This document shows positions 56,903 through 64,000 of a stretch of 64,000 nt of DNA, piece by piece. The stretch lies in the NCBI RefSeq assembly GCF_019947135.1, contig NZ_JAGSHT010000007.1, positions 124,001 through 188,000 on the forward strand, in the 5' to 3' direction. This DNA comes from Occultella gossypii. GTDB lineage: Bacteria > Actinomycetota > Actinomycetes > Actinomycetales > Beutenbergiaceae. Both the position numbers and the translations under genes were made by a program. A model generated the notes under the pieces. It made no database searches, was not told where the DNA came from, and worked only from the letters and a program-made list of their open reading frames with translations. Each line of letters opens with the position of its first letter. Position 1 is the first letter of the stretch.

Positions 56903-57142
56903 TCAGCGGCGGTCGACGTCCACCACGTCCACCCGGACGGCACCGGAGGTGGACAGCGAACCGATGACGGTCCGCAGCGCGCGGGCGGTACGGCCGGAGC
57001 GGCCGATCACCCGGCCGAGGTCGCTGGGGTTCACCCGGACCTCGAGCAGGTCACCGCGACGCAGCGTTCGCGCCGTGACCTCGACGTCGTCGGGGTGGTC
57101 GACGATGCCGCGCACGAGGTGCTCGAGGGCATCGGCCAACAT
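56903..57142 (-). CDS. KH-domain RNA-binding protein (KhpA/YlqC type)
   Basis: A 79-residue single KH domain protein: LADALEHLVRGIVDHPDDVE, then the GxxG loop in GRVIGRSGRTARALRTVIG. In other bacteria the homologue KhpA acts in RNA-based control of cell division and elongation. Its ATG overlaps the rpsP stop by 1 nt (TGATG). It belongs to the rpsP-KH-rimM-trmD-rplS run. Confidence 0.92.
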   Translation of the reverse strand: MLADALEHLVRGIVDHPDDVEVTARTLRRGDLLEVRVNPSDLGRVIGRSGRTARALRTVIGSLSTSGAVRVDVVDVDRR

Positions 57143-57624
57143 CAGGCCTGGGCCTCGGGCTCGTCGGCGCTCTCCTCGGCCGCGGGGGCCTCGGCAGCCT
57201 CGGCGGCCTTCGCCTCCTCGGCAGCCTTCGCCTCCTCGGCAGCCTTCTCGGCCTTCGCCTCGGACGCCTTGGCCTTGCGCAGCTCGGCCTCGTCCTCGGC
57301 GGCCTTGACCGCGGCGGCAGCCTCGGCGGCGCCCTCCTTGACCCGCAGGGTGCCCTCGGCGCCCGGGAGACCCTTGAAGGTCTGCCAGTCACCGGTGACC
57401 TTGAGCAGGGCGAGGACCTGCTCGGTCGGCTGGGCGCCGACACCGAGCCAGTACTGCGCGCGCTCGCGGTTGATCTCGATCAGGGAGGGTTCCTCGGTGG
57501 GGTGGTACTTCCCGATCTCCTCGATCACGCGGCCGTCGCGCTTGGTGCGCGAATCGGCCACGACAACACGGTAGAACGGCGTCCGGATCTTGCCGTGACG
57601 CTTCAAACGGATCTTGACGGCCAC
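57142..57624 (-). CDS. rpsP: 30S ribosomal protein S16 with long Ala/Glu/Lys tail
   Basis: The first 85-90 residues are normal S16 ([20 protein letters not shown] and the [20 protein letters not shown] segment). They are followed by about 70 residues of an AEEAKAAE-type helical tail ending acidic (160 total). The GTG at 57624 has an AGGAG site 8 nt upstream. An alternative GTG at 57636 sits too close to that site. Confidence 0.95.
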   Translation of the reverse strand: MAVKIRLKRHGKIRTPFYRVVVADSRTKRDGRVIEEIGKYHPTEEPSLIEINRERAQYWLGVGAQPTEQVLALLKVTGDWQTFKGLPGAEGTLRVKEGAAEAAAAVKAAEDEAELRKAKASEAKAEKAAEEAKAAEEAKAAEAAEAPAAEESADEPEAQA

Positions 57625-57812
57625 TGTGGTGGTCACTCCTGGTTCATGTGTGGGTGAGCCCGTTCGAGGGCGCCAGTGGGGCCGGCGCTGCGGATCGGGC
57701 TCGGGACACGCCGGCTGCTCGGTGAGAGGGCCGAACACCAGCGGGTACAGCGGGTCATTCTGCCAGACGCGCACGGGTGCGTTCCACCCGGCCACCCTGT
57801 GACATGACGACA

Positions 57813-57838
57813 CCCGGGGTGAGATGCCTCACCCCGGG
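57813..57838 (-). terminator. Hairpin after the ABC operon
   Basis: Perfect 11-bp stem cccggggtgag / ctcaccccggg with a 4-nt loop, 33 nt beyond the permease stop at 57871. There is no T tract. It lies between the GntR/ABC operon and rpsP. Confidence 0.65.
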
Positions 57839-57870
57839 CGTTGTATGGCGACTCGGTCACGGGCGCAGCG

Positions 57871-58671
57871 TCACTGCCACCGGAACAGTTTCGCGGCCAG
57901 CGGGTACAGGACCGCGATGTAGGCGGCCATCACCACCATCTGCAGGGCCGGGAACTCCCCGGTGAACCAGGCCTCGCTGAGCGCCTGACTGAGCGCACCG
58001 AGCGGCGTGAACCGAGCGATCGCAGCAACCGCGTCCGGCATCAGCGGCCCGGGTGTCCACATGCCGGCGAAGAACAGCATCGGGAAGTAGATCAGCATCC
58101 CGATCCCGCCAGCCGCCGAGGCCTTCCGCACGAGCGCTCCGATCAACAGCCCGATTCCGGCGGTCGCCGCGGCTCCGAGGAGGAACGCGACCGCGGCCAG
58201 GGCCGGGTTCTGTGGTGCCGGGATCCCGAACGCGAGCGACCCGACCGTCAGCGCGAGCAGGCTGGCCGCCACGAGCGTGACGAGGTTGACGACGACCTGG
58301 GCGATCAACACACCCTGCGGGCGCATCGGTGTCGTCGAGATGCGCCGGAGGACGCCGAGCTCGCGTGCCGTGACGATCTGCGTCGGCAGTGTGCTCAGGG
58401 CGACCGTCGCGACCGCCAAGGACAGCGCGATCGGGATGTACAGGTGGATGGCCAGGTGGCCGTCCCAGGGCTGCCCCATCCCCTCGATCGGGTCCCGCAT
58501 CCCGGGCAGCGCGTACCCGACGCCGACCACGAGCACGGCCGGGAACAGCAGTGCGAACACCACGCTGCCGGCTTCGCGAAGGAAGAGGCGGAACTCGGAG
58601 GCGATCAGGGCGCCGAGGCCGCGCATCCGGTGCGCTGCGGGCGTGGTGCGTACTGCGGTCGTGGCGCTCAT
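57871..58671 (-). CDS. ABC-2 type transporter permease
   Basis: A 266-residue integral membrane protein of the ABC-2 type with six hydrophobic segments and a loop (SEFRLFLREAGSVVFALLFP) typical of drug or lipid exporters such as DrrB. Its start overlaps the ATPase stop by 4 nt, so it pairs with that ATPase. The substrate is unknown. Confidence 0.85.
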   Translation of the reverse strand: MSATTAVRTTPAAHRMRGLGALIASEFRLFLREAGSVVFALLFPAVLVVGVGYALPGMRDPIEGMGQPWDGHLAIHLYIPIALSLAVATVALSTLPTQIVTARELGVLRRISTTPMRPQGVLIAQVVVNLVTLVAASLLALTVGSLAFGIPAPQNPALAAVAFLLGAAATAGIGLLIGALVRKASAAGGIGMLIYFPMLFFAGMWTPGPLMPDAVAAIARFTPLGALSQALSEAWFTGEFPALQMVVMAAYIAVLYPLAAKLFRWQ

Positions 58672-59597
58672 GCTGCCAACTCCTCTTCTGCCGGGTGCCC
58701 GGTCACGTCCACGAAGACGTCCTCGAGCGTTCTGGTCATGGTGCGGATCTCGTCCGGGACGACGCCGGCCTCGGCGAGCGCGAGGATGACGGCGGGCAGC
58801 ACATGGGTGGTGCCGGTCACCTCCACCTCGTCATCGACGATGGCGACCGTGTGGACGTCGGTGAGGGACTCGATCAGGTCGATCGGGTCCGCCGTGCTCT
58901 CGGGCAGCCGCATCCGGAACGTGCGTTCGTCGCTCCCGCCCCGGATCAGCTCCTTCGGGGAGCCGGCGGCCACGACCCGCCCCTCGTCGATCACGACGAG
59001 CCGGTCGCAGAGCCGCTCGGCCTCGTCCATGAAGTGTGTGACGAGGATGATCGTGACGCCGGAGTCCCGGACCCGCTCCACCAGGTCCCAGACGTCGCGC
59101 CGGGCCTGTGGGTCCAGGCCCGTGGTCAGCTCGTCCAGGACGGCGACCTGCGGATTGCCCACGAGCGCCAGGGCGATGGACAGTCGCTGCTTGAGACCCC
59201 CGGACAGCTTCGCGAACTGCTTGCCACGGTGCTCGGTGAGGCCGAGCATGCCGATCAGCACCTCGGGGTCCGCAGGGTCCGGGTAGAACGACGCGAACAG
59301 TTCGAGGGCCTCGATGACCGTGATCTTCGCGGGCAGGCGAGCCTCCTGCAGTTGCACGCCGAGCACGGCCCGAATGGCCTGGGGGTCCTTCCTGGGGTCG
59401 ATGCCGAGCACGGACAGCGACCCGGCGTCGGCGCGGCGCAGGCCGGCCAGGGTCTCCACGGTGGTGGTCTTGCCGGCGCCGTTGCGGCCGAGGATCCCGA
59501 AGATCTCTCCCCGTTCGACGGCGAAGCTGACGTCCGCCACGGCGGTCTTGGTTCCGTAGGACTTCTGCAGGTTCTCGACCTGCACGACGATGCTCAT
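58668..59597 (-). CDS. ABC transporter ATP-binding protein, DrrA-like
   Basis: A 309-residue ABC ATPase. Walker A is GILGRNGAGKTTTVETLAGL, the signature KLSGGLKQRLSIALALV, and Walker B VAVLDELTTGLDPQARRDVW. The C-terminal extension is typical of DrrA-like export ATPases. The ATG at 59597 is preferred; the longer frame crosses the previous gene. It overlaps both neighbours by 4 nt. Confidence 0.92.
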   Translation of the reverse strand: MSIVVQVENLQKSYGTKTAVADVSFAVERGEIFGILGRNGAGKTTTVETLAGLRRADAGSLSVLGIDPRKDPQAIRAVLGVQLQEARLPAKITVIEALELFASFYPDPADPEVLIGMLGLTEHRGKQFAKLSGGLKQRLSIALALVGNPQVAVLDELTTGLDPQARRDVWDLVERVRDSGVTIILVTHFMDEAERLCDRLVVIDEGRVVAAGSPKELIRGGSDERTFRMRLPESTADPIDLIESLTDVHTVAIVDDEVEVTGTTHVLPAVILALAEAGVVPDEIRTMTRTLEDVFVDVTGHPAEEELAA

Positions 59598-60268
59598 GAA
59601 ATCTCCAGTGGCTTGCGGATCGGAATGGTGCGGGCGAGGGCGTAGCTGGCCACGGCGGTGGCGGCCGTGGTCGCCGCGATCACGGCGACCGTGAGGGCGG
59701 CAGGGTCGAGGCCGCTCGCGATGATGGGTGGCAGGACGGTCAGTGGTAGCGCCGCGGTGGCCCAGACGCCCCACCGGTAGTAGGTCAGCCCGACGAGCAG
59801 ACCGGAGAGGCCGCCGGCCAGGAACATGACGCAGTGGAACACCAGCGAGACTCCCCACGCCTCGGGGATCGGCGCGGCGGACGTGGCGGCGTGGGACCAG
59901 CCCTGGTCGAGGTAGATCCCGCGTTCGATGACCAGGACGGCGGTCATCGCGACGCCGTTGACCACTCCGATCACGACGTTGCTGATCACCGCCCCGATCA
60001 CGAAGGACCGGCGGGTCAGCCCTGCCGCCACGTGCACGTTGATCGTGGCGCTCACCACGATCAGGGCGACGGAGAACGGGTACCAGATCCCGCCGTAGCG
60101 GATGGTCGACATGATCGAGAACGGCGGCTCTCCCAGCCGCCAGTCGAGCACGAGTGTCACCGCGGTTCCGGCGATCACGCAGACGGCCCAGAACCAGGCC
60201 AGGGATACCAGCGAGGCACGTGTCATCCGCCCGGCGGTGCGGGCCCACAGCGGTGCGGCGGAGGTCAT
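59594..60268 (-). CDS. Membrane component, likely ABC permease
   Basis: A 224-residue polytopic membrane protein with about six hydrophobic helices, no ATPase motif and no close family I can name. It overlaps the ATPase genes on both sides by 4 nt, so it is probably the permease for the 60265-61143 ATPase. Small permeases of this kind accompany YtrA-type regulators. Confidence 0.75.
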   Translation of the reverse strand: MTSAAPLWARTAGRMTRASLVSLAWFWAVCVIAGTAVTLVLDWRLGEPPFSIMSTIRYGGIWYPFSVALIVVSATINVHVAAGLTRRSFVIGAVISNVVIGVVNGVAMTAVLVIERGIYLDQGWSHAATSAAPIPEAWGVSLVFHCVMFLAGGLSGLLVGLTYYRWGVWATAALPLTVLPPIIASGLDPAALTVAVIAATTAATAVASYALARTIPIRKPLEIS

Positions 60269-61143
60269 CGGGACTCCTTCTCGGTGAGGTGGACGAACAG
60301 GTCCTGCACGCCGACGCCGCCGATGGCGACGCCCGCGGCACGGGCGGCATCAAGGGCCGCGCCGTCGAGGTCGCCGTACACGGTGACCTCCTTGGTGGGG
60401 CCGAGCGAGCGGCTCGCGACGACCCGCAGGCCCGTGGTGACGGCGTCGACCTGCGCGGCTGGGCCGGTGAGGGTGGCGCCGCGGGTGCGGAAGTCCTCCA
60501 CCTCCTCGTTCAGCAGGAGCCGGCCCCCGTCGATGATGACCACGCCCGAGAACAGCCGTTCGATCTCGCTGATCAGGTGGCTGGACAGGATGATCGTGCG
60601 CGGGTGCTCGGCGTAGTCGGCCAGCAGCAGGTCGTAGAACCGGTACCGCGACGGCGCGTCCATGCCGAGGTACACCTCGTCGAACATCGTCAGCGGTGCC
60701 CGACCGGCGAGGCCGATCACCGCGCCGAACGCGGAGCGCTGACCCCGGGAGAACGTGCTGATCGGCTTCTTCCGGTTCAGCCCGAACGCGTCCACGAGCT
60801 CGTCCGCGAACGCCGCGTCCCACGTGGGGCGGGCCTGTTCGTAGTAGGACAGGCTCGCCGCGATCTTCTCGTTCGTCAGGACGTCGCCGCTCTCGCGGAT
60901 CAGGCTGACGCCGGCCATGATGCGTTCGTTCTCGAACGGCTCGACGCCGTCGATGAGCACGGAACCCGCGGCCGGCCTGCGCATCGACGCGAGCACCGAG
61001 AGGGTGCTCGTCTTACCCGAGCCGTTGCGGCCGAGCAGGCCGTAGATGCCGTCCGGTTCGAGATCGAACGAGACGTTGTCGACGGCGATGGTGCGACCGT
61101 AGCGGACGGTCAGGTCGCGGACGGAGACGGCGTAGCCGCTCAT
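60265..61143 (-). CDS. ABC transporter ATP-binding protein
   Basis: A 292-residue ATPase: Walker A YGLLGRNGSGKTSTLSVLAS, Walker B APLTMFDEVYLGMDAPSRYR, and an H-loop in IILSSHL. The signature is degenerate (STFSRGQRSAFG instead of LSGGQ). It belongs with the preceding regulator, overlapping it by 4 nt. Its partner permease is probably 59594-60268. Confidence 0.88.
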   Translation of the reverse strand: MSGYAVSVRDLTVRYGRTIAVDNVSFDLEPDGIYGLLGRNGSGKTSTLSVLASMRRPAAGSVLIDGVEPFENERIMAGVSLIRESGDVLTNEKIAASLSYYEQARPTWDAAFADELVDAFGLNRKKPISTFSRGQRSAFGAVIGLAGRAPLTMFDEVYLGMDAPSRYRFYDLLLADYAEHPRTIILSSHLISEIERLFSGVVIIDGGRLLLNEEVEDFRTRGATLTGPAAQVDAVTTGLRVVASRSLGPTKEVTVYGDLDGAALDAARAAGVAIGGVGVQDLFVHLTEKESR

Positions 61144-61568
61144 CGCTGCTCTCCTTCAGTGGTGGTGTTGGTGGCGGTCAGGTCGGATTCGGCGCTGGAG
61201 CGCTCGATCCAGCGGGTCAGTTCCGAGGTGGTGATCCCCAGCACCCGGGCTTCGGCCAGGACCGGCTCGAGCAGTTCCTCAAGGAACGTCTCGCGGCGGG
61301 CCGCCCGCAGCTGGGCGGGCGCACCTTCGGCGACGAACATGCCGACTCCTCGCTGCTTGTAGAGCACGCCCTCGTCCACGAGCTGGGCGAAGGCCTTGGC
61401 CGCGGTGGCCGGGTTGATGCGGTACGTCGTCGCGTACTGGGTGGTCGACATCACCTGTTCTCCCTCCGCGAGATGTCCCGCGAGGATGTCGCCGCGGATC
61501 TGGTCCGCGATCTGGATGTAGATGGGTTCACGACCGTCGAACACGACTACCTCCGTTCTCTGGTTCAT
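61140..61568 (-). CDS. GntR family regulator, YtrA subfamily
   Basis: A 142-residue regulator with the GntR winged helix (IYIQIADQIRGDILAGHLAE, then TTYRINPATAAKAFAQLVDE). The short C-terminal helical tail is typical of YtrA rather than of the sugar-binding GntR types. It is the first gene of a five-gene chain with two ABC ATPases and two permeases, all overlapping by 4 nt. A perfect 10-bp inverted repeat covers its start codon, so autoregulation is very likely. The signal is often a cell-wall-active antibiotic in related systems. Confidence 0.88.
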   Translation of the reverse strand: MNQRTEVVVFDGREPIYIQIADQIRGDILAGHLAEGEQVMSTTQYATTYRINPATAAKAFAQLVDEGVLYKQRGVGMFVAEGAPAQLRAARRETFLEELLEPVLAEARVLGITTSELTRWIERSSAESDLTATNTTTEGEQR

Positions 61569-61586
61569 TACTCGACTAATGAACCA
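61561..61586. promoter_or_regulatory. GntR/YtrA operator overlapping the start codon
   Basis: Perfect 10-bp arms tggttcatta / taatgaacca around ctcgac. The ATG (61566-61568) lies inside one arm. A ttgaca -35 sits on the minus strand at 61601-61606, with a ttcatt -10 (61578-61583) 17 nt away inside the other arm. The transcript would be nearly leaderless. Confidence 0.75.
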
Positions 61587-61896
61587 TAGAACCGAAGAGG
61601 TGTCAAGAAGTGATCCGGCATGAGTCCCGACCAGCGCGCAGCCTCGTCGACCCAGTCGCCAACACCTCGAGTCAGCCGGAAACTCAGGACTACCTCGAGG
61701 CGTTGGCGACTGACTCGGCAGCCTTCGGCCGGCCGGCGCCCGAGCGAGGGCGGGCCGGTGGGCGCGAGGGGCGGGGCGGTGGGTGCGAGGGGCTGGGCGG
61801 TGGGTGCGAGGGGCTGGGGCGCGCCGGTGTGGGGAAAGCGGGCGGGTCAGCGCGGGAGCAGGTGCCCGGGGTCAGCGCGGGAGCAGGTGCCCGGGG
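61587..61896. other. Non-coding region with tandem repeats between the ABC operon and an amidohydrolase gene
   Basis: Apart from the operon promoter this region holds only repeats. Three 21-bp units ggtgggYgcgaggggcKgggS occupy 61757-61819, and three 25-bp units lie at 61845-61919. A plus-strand frame across it is Gly-rich and not credible. Confidence 0.6.
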
Positions 61897-61919
61897 TCAG
61901 CGCCGGAGCAGGTGCCCGG
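61845..61919. repeat. Three 25-bp tandem repeats covering the amidohydrolase 3' end
   Basis: The unit beginning ggtcagcgcgggagcagg starts at 61845, 61870 and 61895. The last copy contains the end and stop of the amidohydrolase gene (codons for GHLLRR), so the other two are tandem copies of that gene end. Confidence 0.8.
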
Positions 61920-63084
61920 CGCGGATGACGGCGCTCGGGTGGGCGAGGACGGCGATGTCCTCGCGGGGGTCGGCCGGGTAGACGACCACGTCGGCCGGCG
62001 CACCGTCGGCGATGCCCGGGCGGCCGAGGTAGTCACGGGCGAGCCAGCTTGCCGCGGCCACCACCGCGGCGACCGGCAGGCCGGCCCGGACCAGTTCGGC
62101 GGCCTCGTCGGCGATCCGGCCGTGGCCGATGGTGCCGCCGGCGTCGGTGCCGAGGAACAGTCGCACCCCGGCGTCGTGGAGGTCGCGGACCTGGGCGTAC
62201 CGCCGCGCGTACATGGCCCGCATCCGCGCCGCATAGCGCGGGTACTTCGCCTCGCCCTGGGCCGCGATCGCCTCGAACCGGTCGATCTGCAGCATGGTCG
62301 GCACCACCGCGACGCCCGCGGCGGCCGCACGCTCGATCTGGACAGGGGTCAGCCCGGTGCCGTGTTCGAGGCAGTCCACGCCCGCGTCCAGCAGCGGGTC
62401 GATGGTCTCGGTCGCGAACGTGTGCACCGTGACGCGCGCGCCGGCGTCGTGCGCGGCGGCGATGCCCGCGGTCACCACGTCCGCCGGCCAGAGCGGCTCG
62501 AGGTCGCTGTCGGCCCCGCGGGCCCGGTCGATCCAGTCCCCGACGATCTTGACCCAGCCATCGCCGAAGCGGGCCTGCTCGGCCATCGCGGCGGGCAGGT
62601 CCGCGACGTCGTCGAGCTCGGTCGCGTAGTGGCGCAGGTAACGCTTCGGCCGGGCGAGGTGGTGGCCGGCCCGGATCAGCTCCGGCGCGTCCACACGAGG
62701 GCGCGATCCCTCGGCGGAAGCCGGCGGTTGCGCCGCGGAGCCGCTCGCTCGCGACGGAGTCCGGGCAGGGGCATGCTGCAGCCAGCGGGAGTCGATCGGA
62801 GAGCCGGCGTCACGCACGAGCAGGGTCCCGGCGGCGAGGTCGGCCGCGGCCTGGGCCAGGGTGGACGCCTCGTCGACGGCGCCATCCGGCCCCAGCCCGA
62901 GGTGGCAGTGCATGTCCACCAGTCCCGGCAGCACCCACCCGGAGATGGTGACCTCCGCCGTCGGGCTCGAACCGGGCTCACCGAGGGTGAGCCGCCCGTC
63001 ACGAACCCAGGCGCGCCCGTACTCGCGCTCGCCATCGGCGACGATCGTGCCGCTGAGCGCGATCACGTCGCCGGAGGAGGTCAT
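61897..63084 (-). CDS. Amidohydrolase family protein
   Basis: A 395-residue metal-dependent hydrolase of the amidohydrolase superfamily. The metal-binding HxH is in VLPGLVDMHCHLGLG. Likely metal or catalytic residues follow at DAGARVTVHTFATE, LEHGTG and GTDAGG. A small beta domain at each end (DGRLTLGEP, and GAPADVVVYPADP) matches the imidazolonepropionase/dipeptidase group. The substrate is not known. It follows ffh by 12 nt on the same strand. Confidence 0.85.
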   Translation of the reverse strand: MTSSGDVIALSGTIVADGEREYGRAWVRDGRLTLGEPGSSPTAEVTISGWVLPGLVDMHCHLGLGPDGAVDEASTLAQAAADLAAGTLLVRDAGSPIDSRWLQHAPARTPSRASGSAAQPPASAEGSRPRVDAPELIRAGHHLARPKRYLRHYATELDDVADLPAAMAEQARFGDGWVKIVGDWIDRARGADSDLEPLWPADVVTAGIAAAHDAGARVTVHTFATETIDPLLDAGVDCLEHGTGLTPVQIERAAAAGVAVVPTMLQIDRFEAIAAQGEAKYPRYAARMRAMYARRYAQVRDLHDAGVRLFLGTDAGGTIGHGRIADEAAELVRAGLPVAAVVAAASWLARDYLGRPGIADGAPADVVVYPADPREDIAVLAHPSAVIRAGHLLRR

Positions 63085-63096
63085 GACGGCCGGGCG

Positions 63097-64000
63097 TCAG
63101 CGACCGAGGAACTTCTCGAAGCCCTTCGGCAGCTCGAGCGCCGAGGGATCCACCGTGGTCGGGTCCGCCGAGCCCATCCCGAACGCGGACCCTGCGGGCG
63201 CGTTCGCCGGGGCGGACGCACGCTCGGCGGCCTCCCGCTCCTGCTGCGCGCGCTTGGCGGGGTTCCCGGACTTGCCCTTCTTGCCACGCTTGGGCGGCGG
63301 GGCCATCCGGCCACGGGACTTCTTCCCGCCGCCGGGCATCCCACCCTGTCCAAACAGTCCGCCCATACCCCCCTGTCCAGGCAGACCGCCCTTCATCCCG
63401 CCCCGGGCCATCGAGCGCATCATCGTCTTCGCCTGCTCGAACCGGTCCAGGAGCCCGTTGATCTCGCTCACTGTGGAGCCGGACCCCTTGGCGATCCGGG
63501 ACCGGCGGGAGCCGTTGATGATCTTCGGGTTCTGCCGCTCGGCCGGGGTCATGGACTGGACCATGGCCTCGACCCGCACGACCTCACGCTCGTCGAAGTT
63601 CTCCAGCTGCTCGCGCATCTGGCCCATGCCCGGCAGCATGCCGAGCATCTTCTTCATCGAGCCGAGCTGCTTCATCTGCTGCATGTAGCCGAGGAAGTCC
63701 TGCAGCGTGAAGTCGCCGTCGCCGGCGATCTTGTTCGCCATCTCCTCGGCCTGGCCCTCGTCGAAGGCCTTCTCGGCCTGCTCGATGAGGGTCAGGACGT
63801 CACCCATGTCGAGGATGCGCGAGGCCATCCGGTCCGGGTGGAAGCGCTCGAAGTCGGTGAGCTTCTCACCGGTCGACGCGAACAGCACCGGCTTGCCGGT
63901 GACGGTCCGGATGGACAGCGCCGCACCACCTCGGGCGTCGCCGTCGAGCTTGGAGAGCACCACCCCGGTGAAGCCGACGCCGTCCGCGAACGCCTGGGCG
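63097..64000 (-). CDS. ffh: Signal recognition particle protein Ffh (3' part, gene runs beyond the window)
   Basis: The last 301 residues of Ffh, the SRP GTPase that delivers nascent membrane proteins. The end of the G domain (GVVLSKLDGDARGGAALSIR, GKPVLFASTGEKLTDFERFH) is followed by the Met-rich M domain (QQMKQLGSMKKMLGMLPGMG) that binds signal peptides and 4.5S RNA. A Gly/Met- and Lys-rich tail ends it. The N domain lies beyond position 64000. Confidence 0.95.
   Translation of the reverse strand, partial: AQAFADGVGFTGVVLSKLDGDARGGAALSIRTVTGKPVLFASTGEKLTDFERFHPDRMASRILDMGDVLTLIEQAEKAFDEGQAEEMANKIAGDGDFTLQDFLGYMQQMKQLGSMKKMLGMLPGMGQMREQLENFDEREVVRVEAMVQSMTPAERQNPKIINGSRRSRIAKGSGSTVSEINGLLDRFEQAKTMMRSMARGGMKGGLPGQGGMGGLFGQGGMPGGGKKSRGRMAPPPKRGKKGKSGNPAKRAQQEREAAERASAPANAPAGSAFGMGSADPTTVDPSALELPKGFEKFLGR

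Noticed and set aside
61610-61981. Gly-rich plus-strand frame between the GntR operon and the amidohydrolase gene
   Set aside because: It is made of the tandem repeats, has no ribosome-binding site and overlaps the amidohydrolase 3' end.

Overview
The window is a stretch of high-GC chromosome from a Gram-positive actinobacterium, most likely a member of the Micrococcales. Reasons: very high GC, frequent GTG starts, a WhiB-type protein, an actinobacterial ProS, a DUF2469 gene beside rnhB, and a gene order (lepB-rnhB-DUF2469-yraN-comM-dprA ... xerC ... rpsB-tsf-pyrH-frr-cdsA-rlmN ... dxr-rip1-ispG ... proS ... rimP-nusA-ylxR-infB-rbfA ... truB ... ribF-rpsO-pnp-M16-dapB) that is the classic actinobacterial core order. 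I cannot name the genus.

Layout. 41-9.4 kb: an ECF sigma factor with a SnoaL-like tail, dapB, an M16 peptidase, pnp, rpsO and ribF, then a PadR regulator with a palindromic operator, a protein I do not recognise and a Tat-exported M15 peptidase. 9.6-11.3 kb: a small plus-strand pair, one protein of unknown family overlapping a WXG100-like/alpha-beta hydrolase fusion. 11.4-23.8 kb: truB, a TetR/MFS efflux pair, then rbfA-infB-ylxR-nusA-rimP, a lipoprotein, proS and an Fpg/Nei glycosylase. 23.9-36.8 kb: GNAT, ispG, rip1, dxr, a DivIVA-domain protein, rlmN, a Zur-type-box-controlled AztD-like lipoprotein, cdsA, frr, pyrH, tsf, rpsB. 37.1-40.9 kb: an M23 peptidase, a methyltransferase, xerC, dprA.

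41.0-50.6 kb is the accessory region: a 9.6-kb integrative element inserted in comM by a large serine recombinase. A 13-bp sequence is repeated at the two ends. Joining the two flanks through one copy restores an in-frame 517-residue comM whose stop overlaps the dprA start. Joining the two element ends restores an attP with perfect 9-bp inverted arms around the core. The element carries the integrase, two membrane-anchored proteins, a DUF4145 protein, an HK97-type major capsid protein, a WhiB-like protein, several very small coupled genes and a primase-polymerase/RecA-fold helicase. It has no recognisable portal, terminase, protease, tail or lysis gene, so it looks like a phage-satellite-type element resembling phiRv1 of Mycobacterium tuberculosis in size and content.

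50.6-57.6 kb returns to the core: the body of comM, yraN, DUF2469, rnhB, lepB, rplS, a trmD-GNAT fusion, rimM, a KH-domain protein and rpsP. 57.9-61.6 kb is a five-gene GntR/ABC-transporter operon with an operator over its own start codon. The window ends with an amidohydrolase and the 3' part of ffh. No tRNA, rRNA or CRISPR array was seen.
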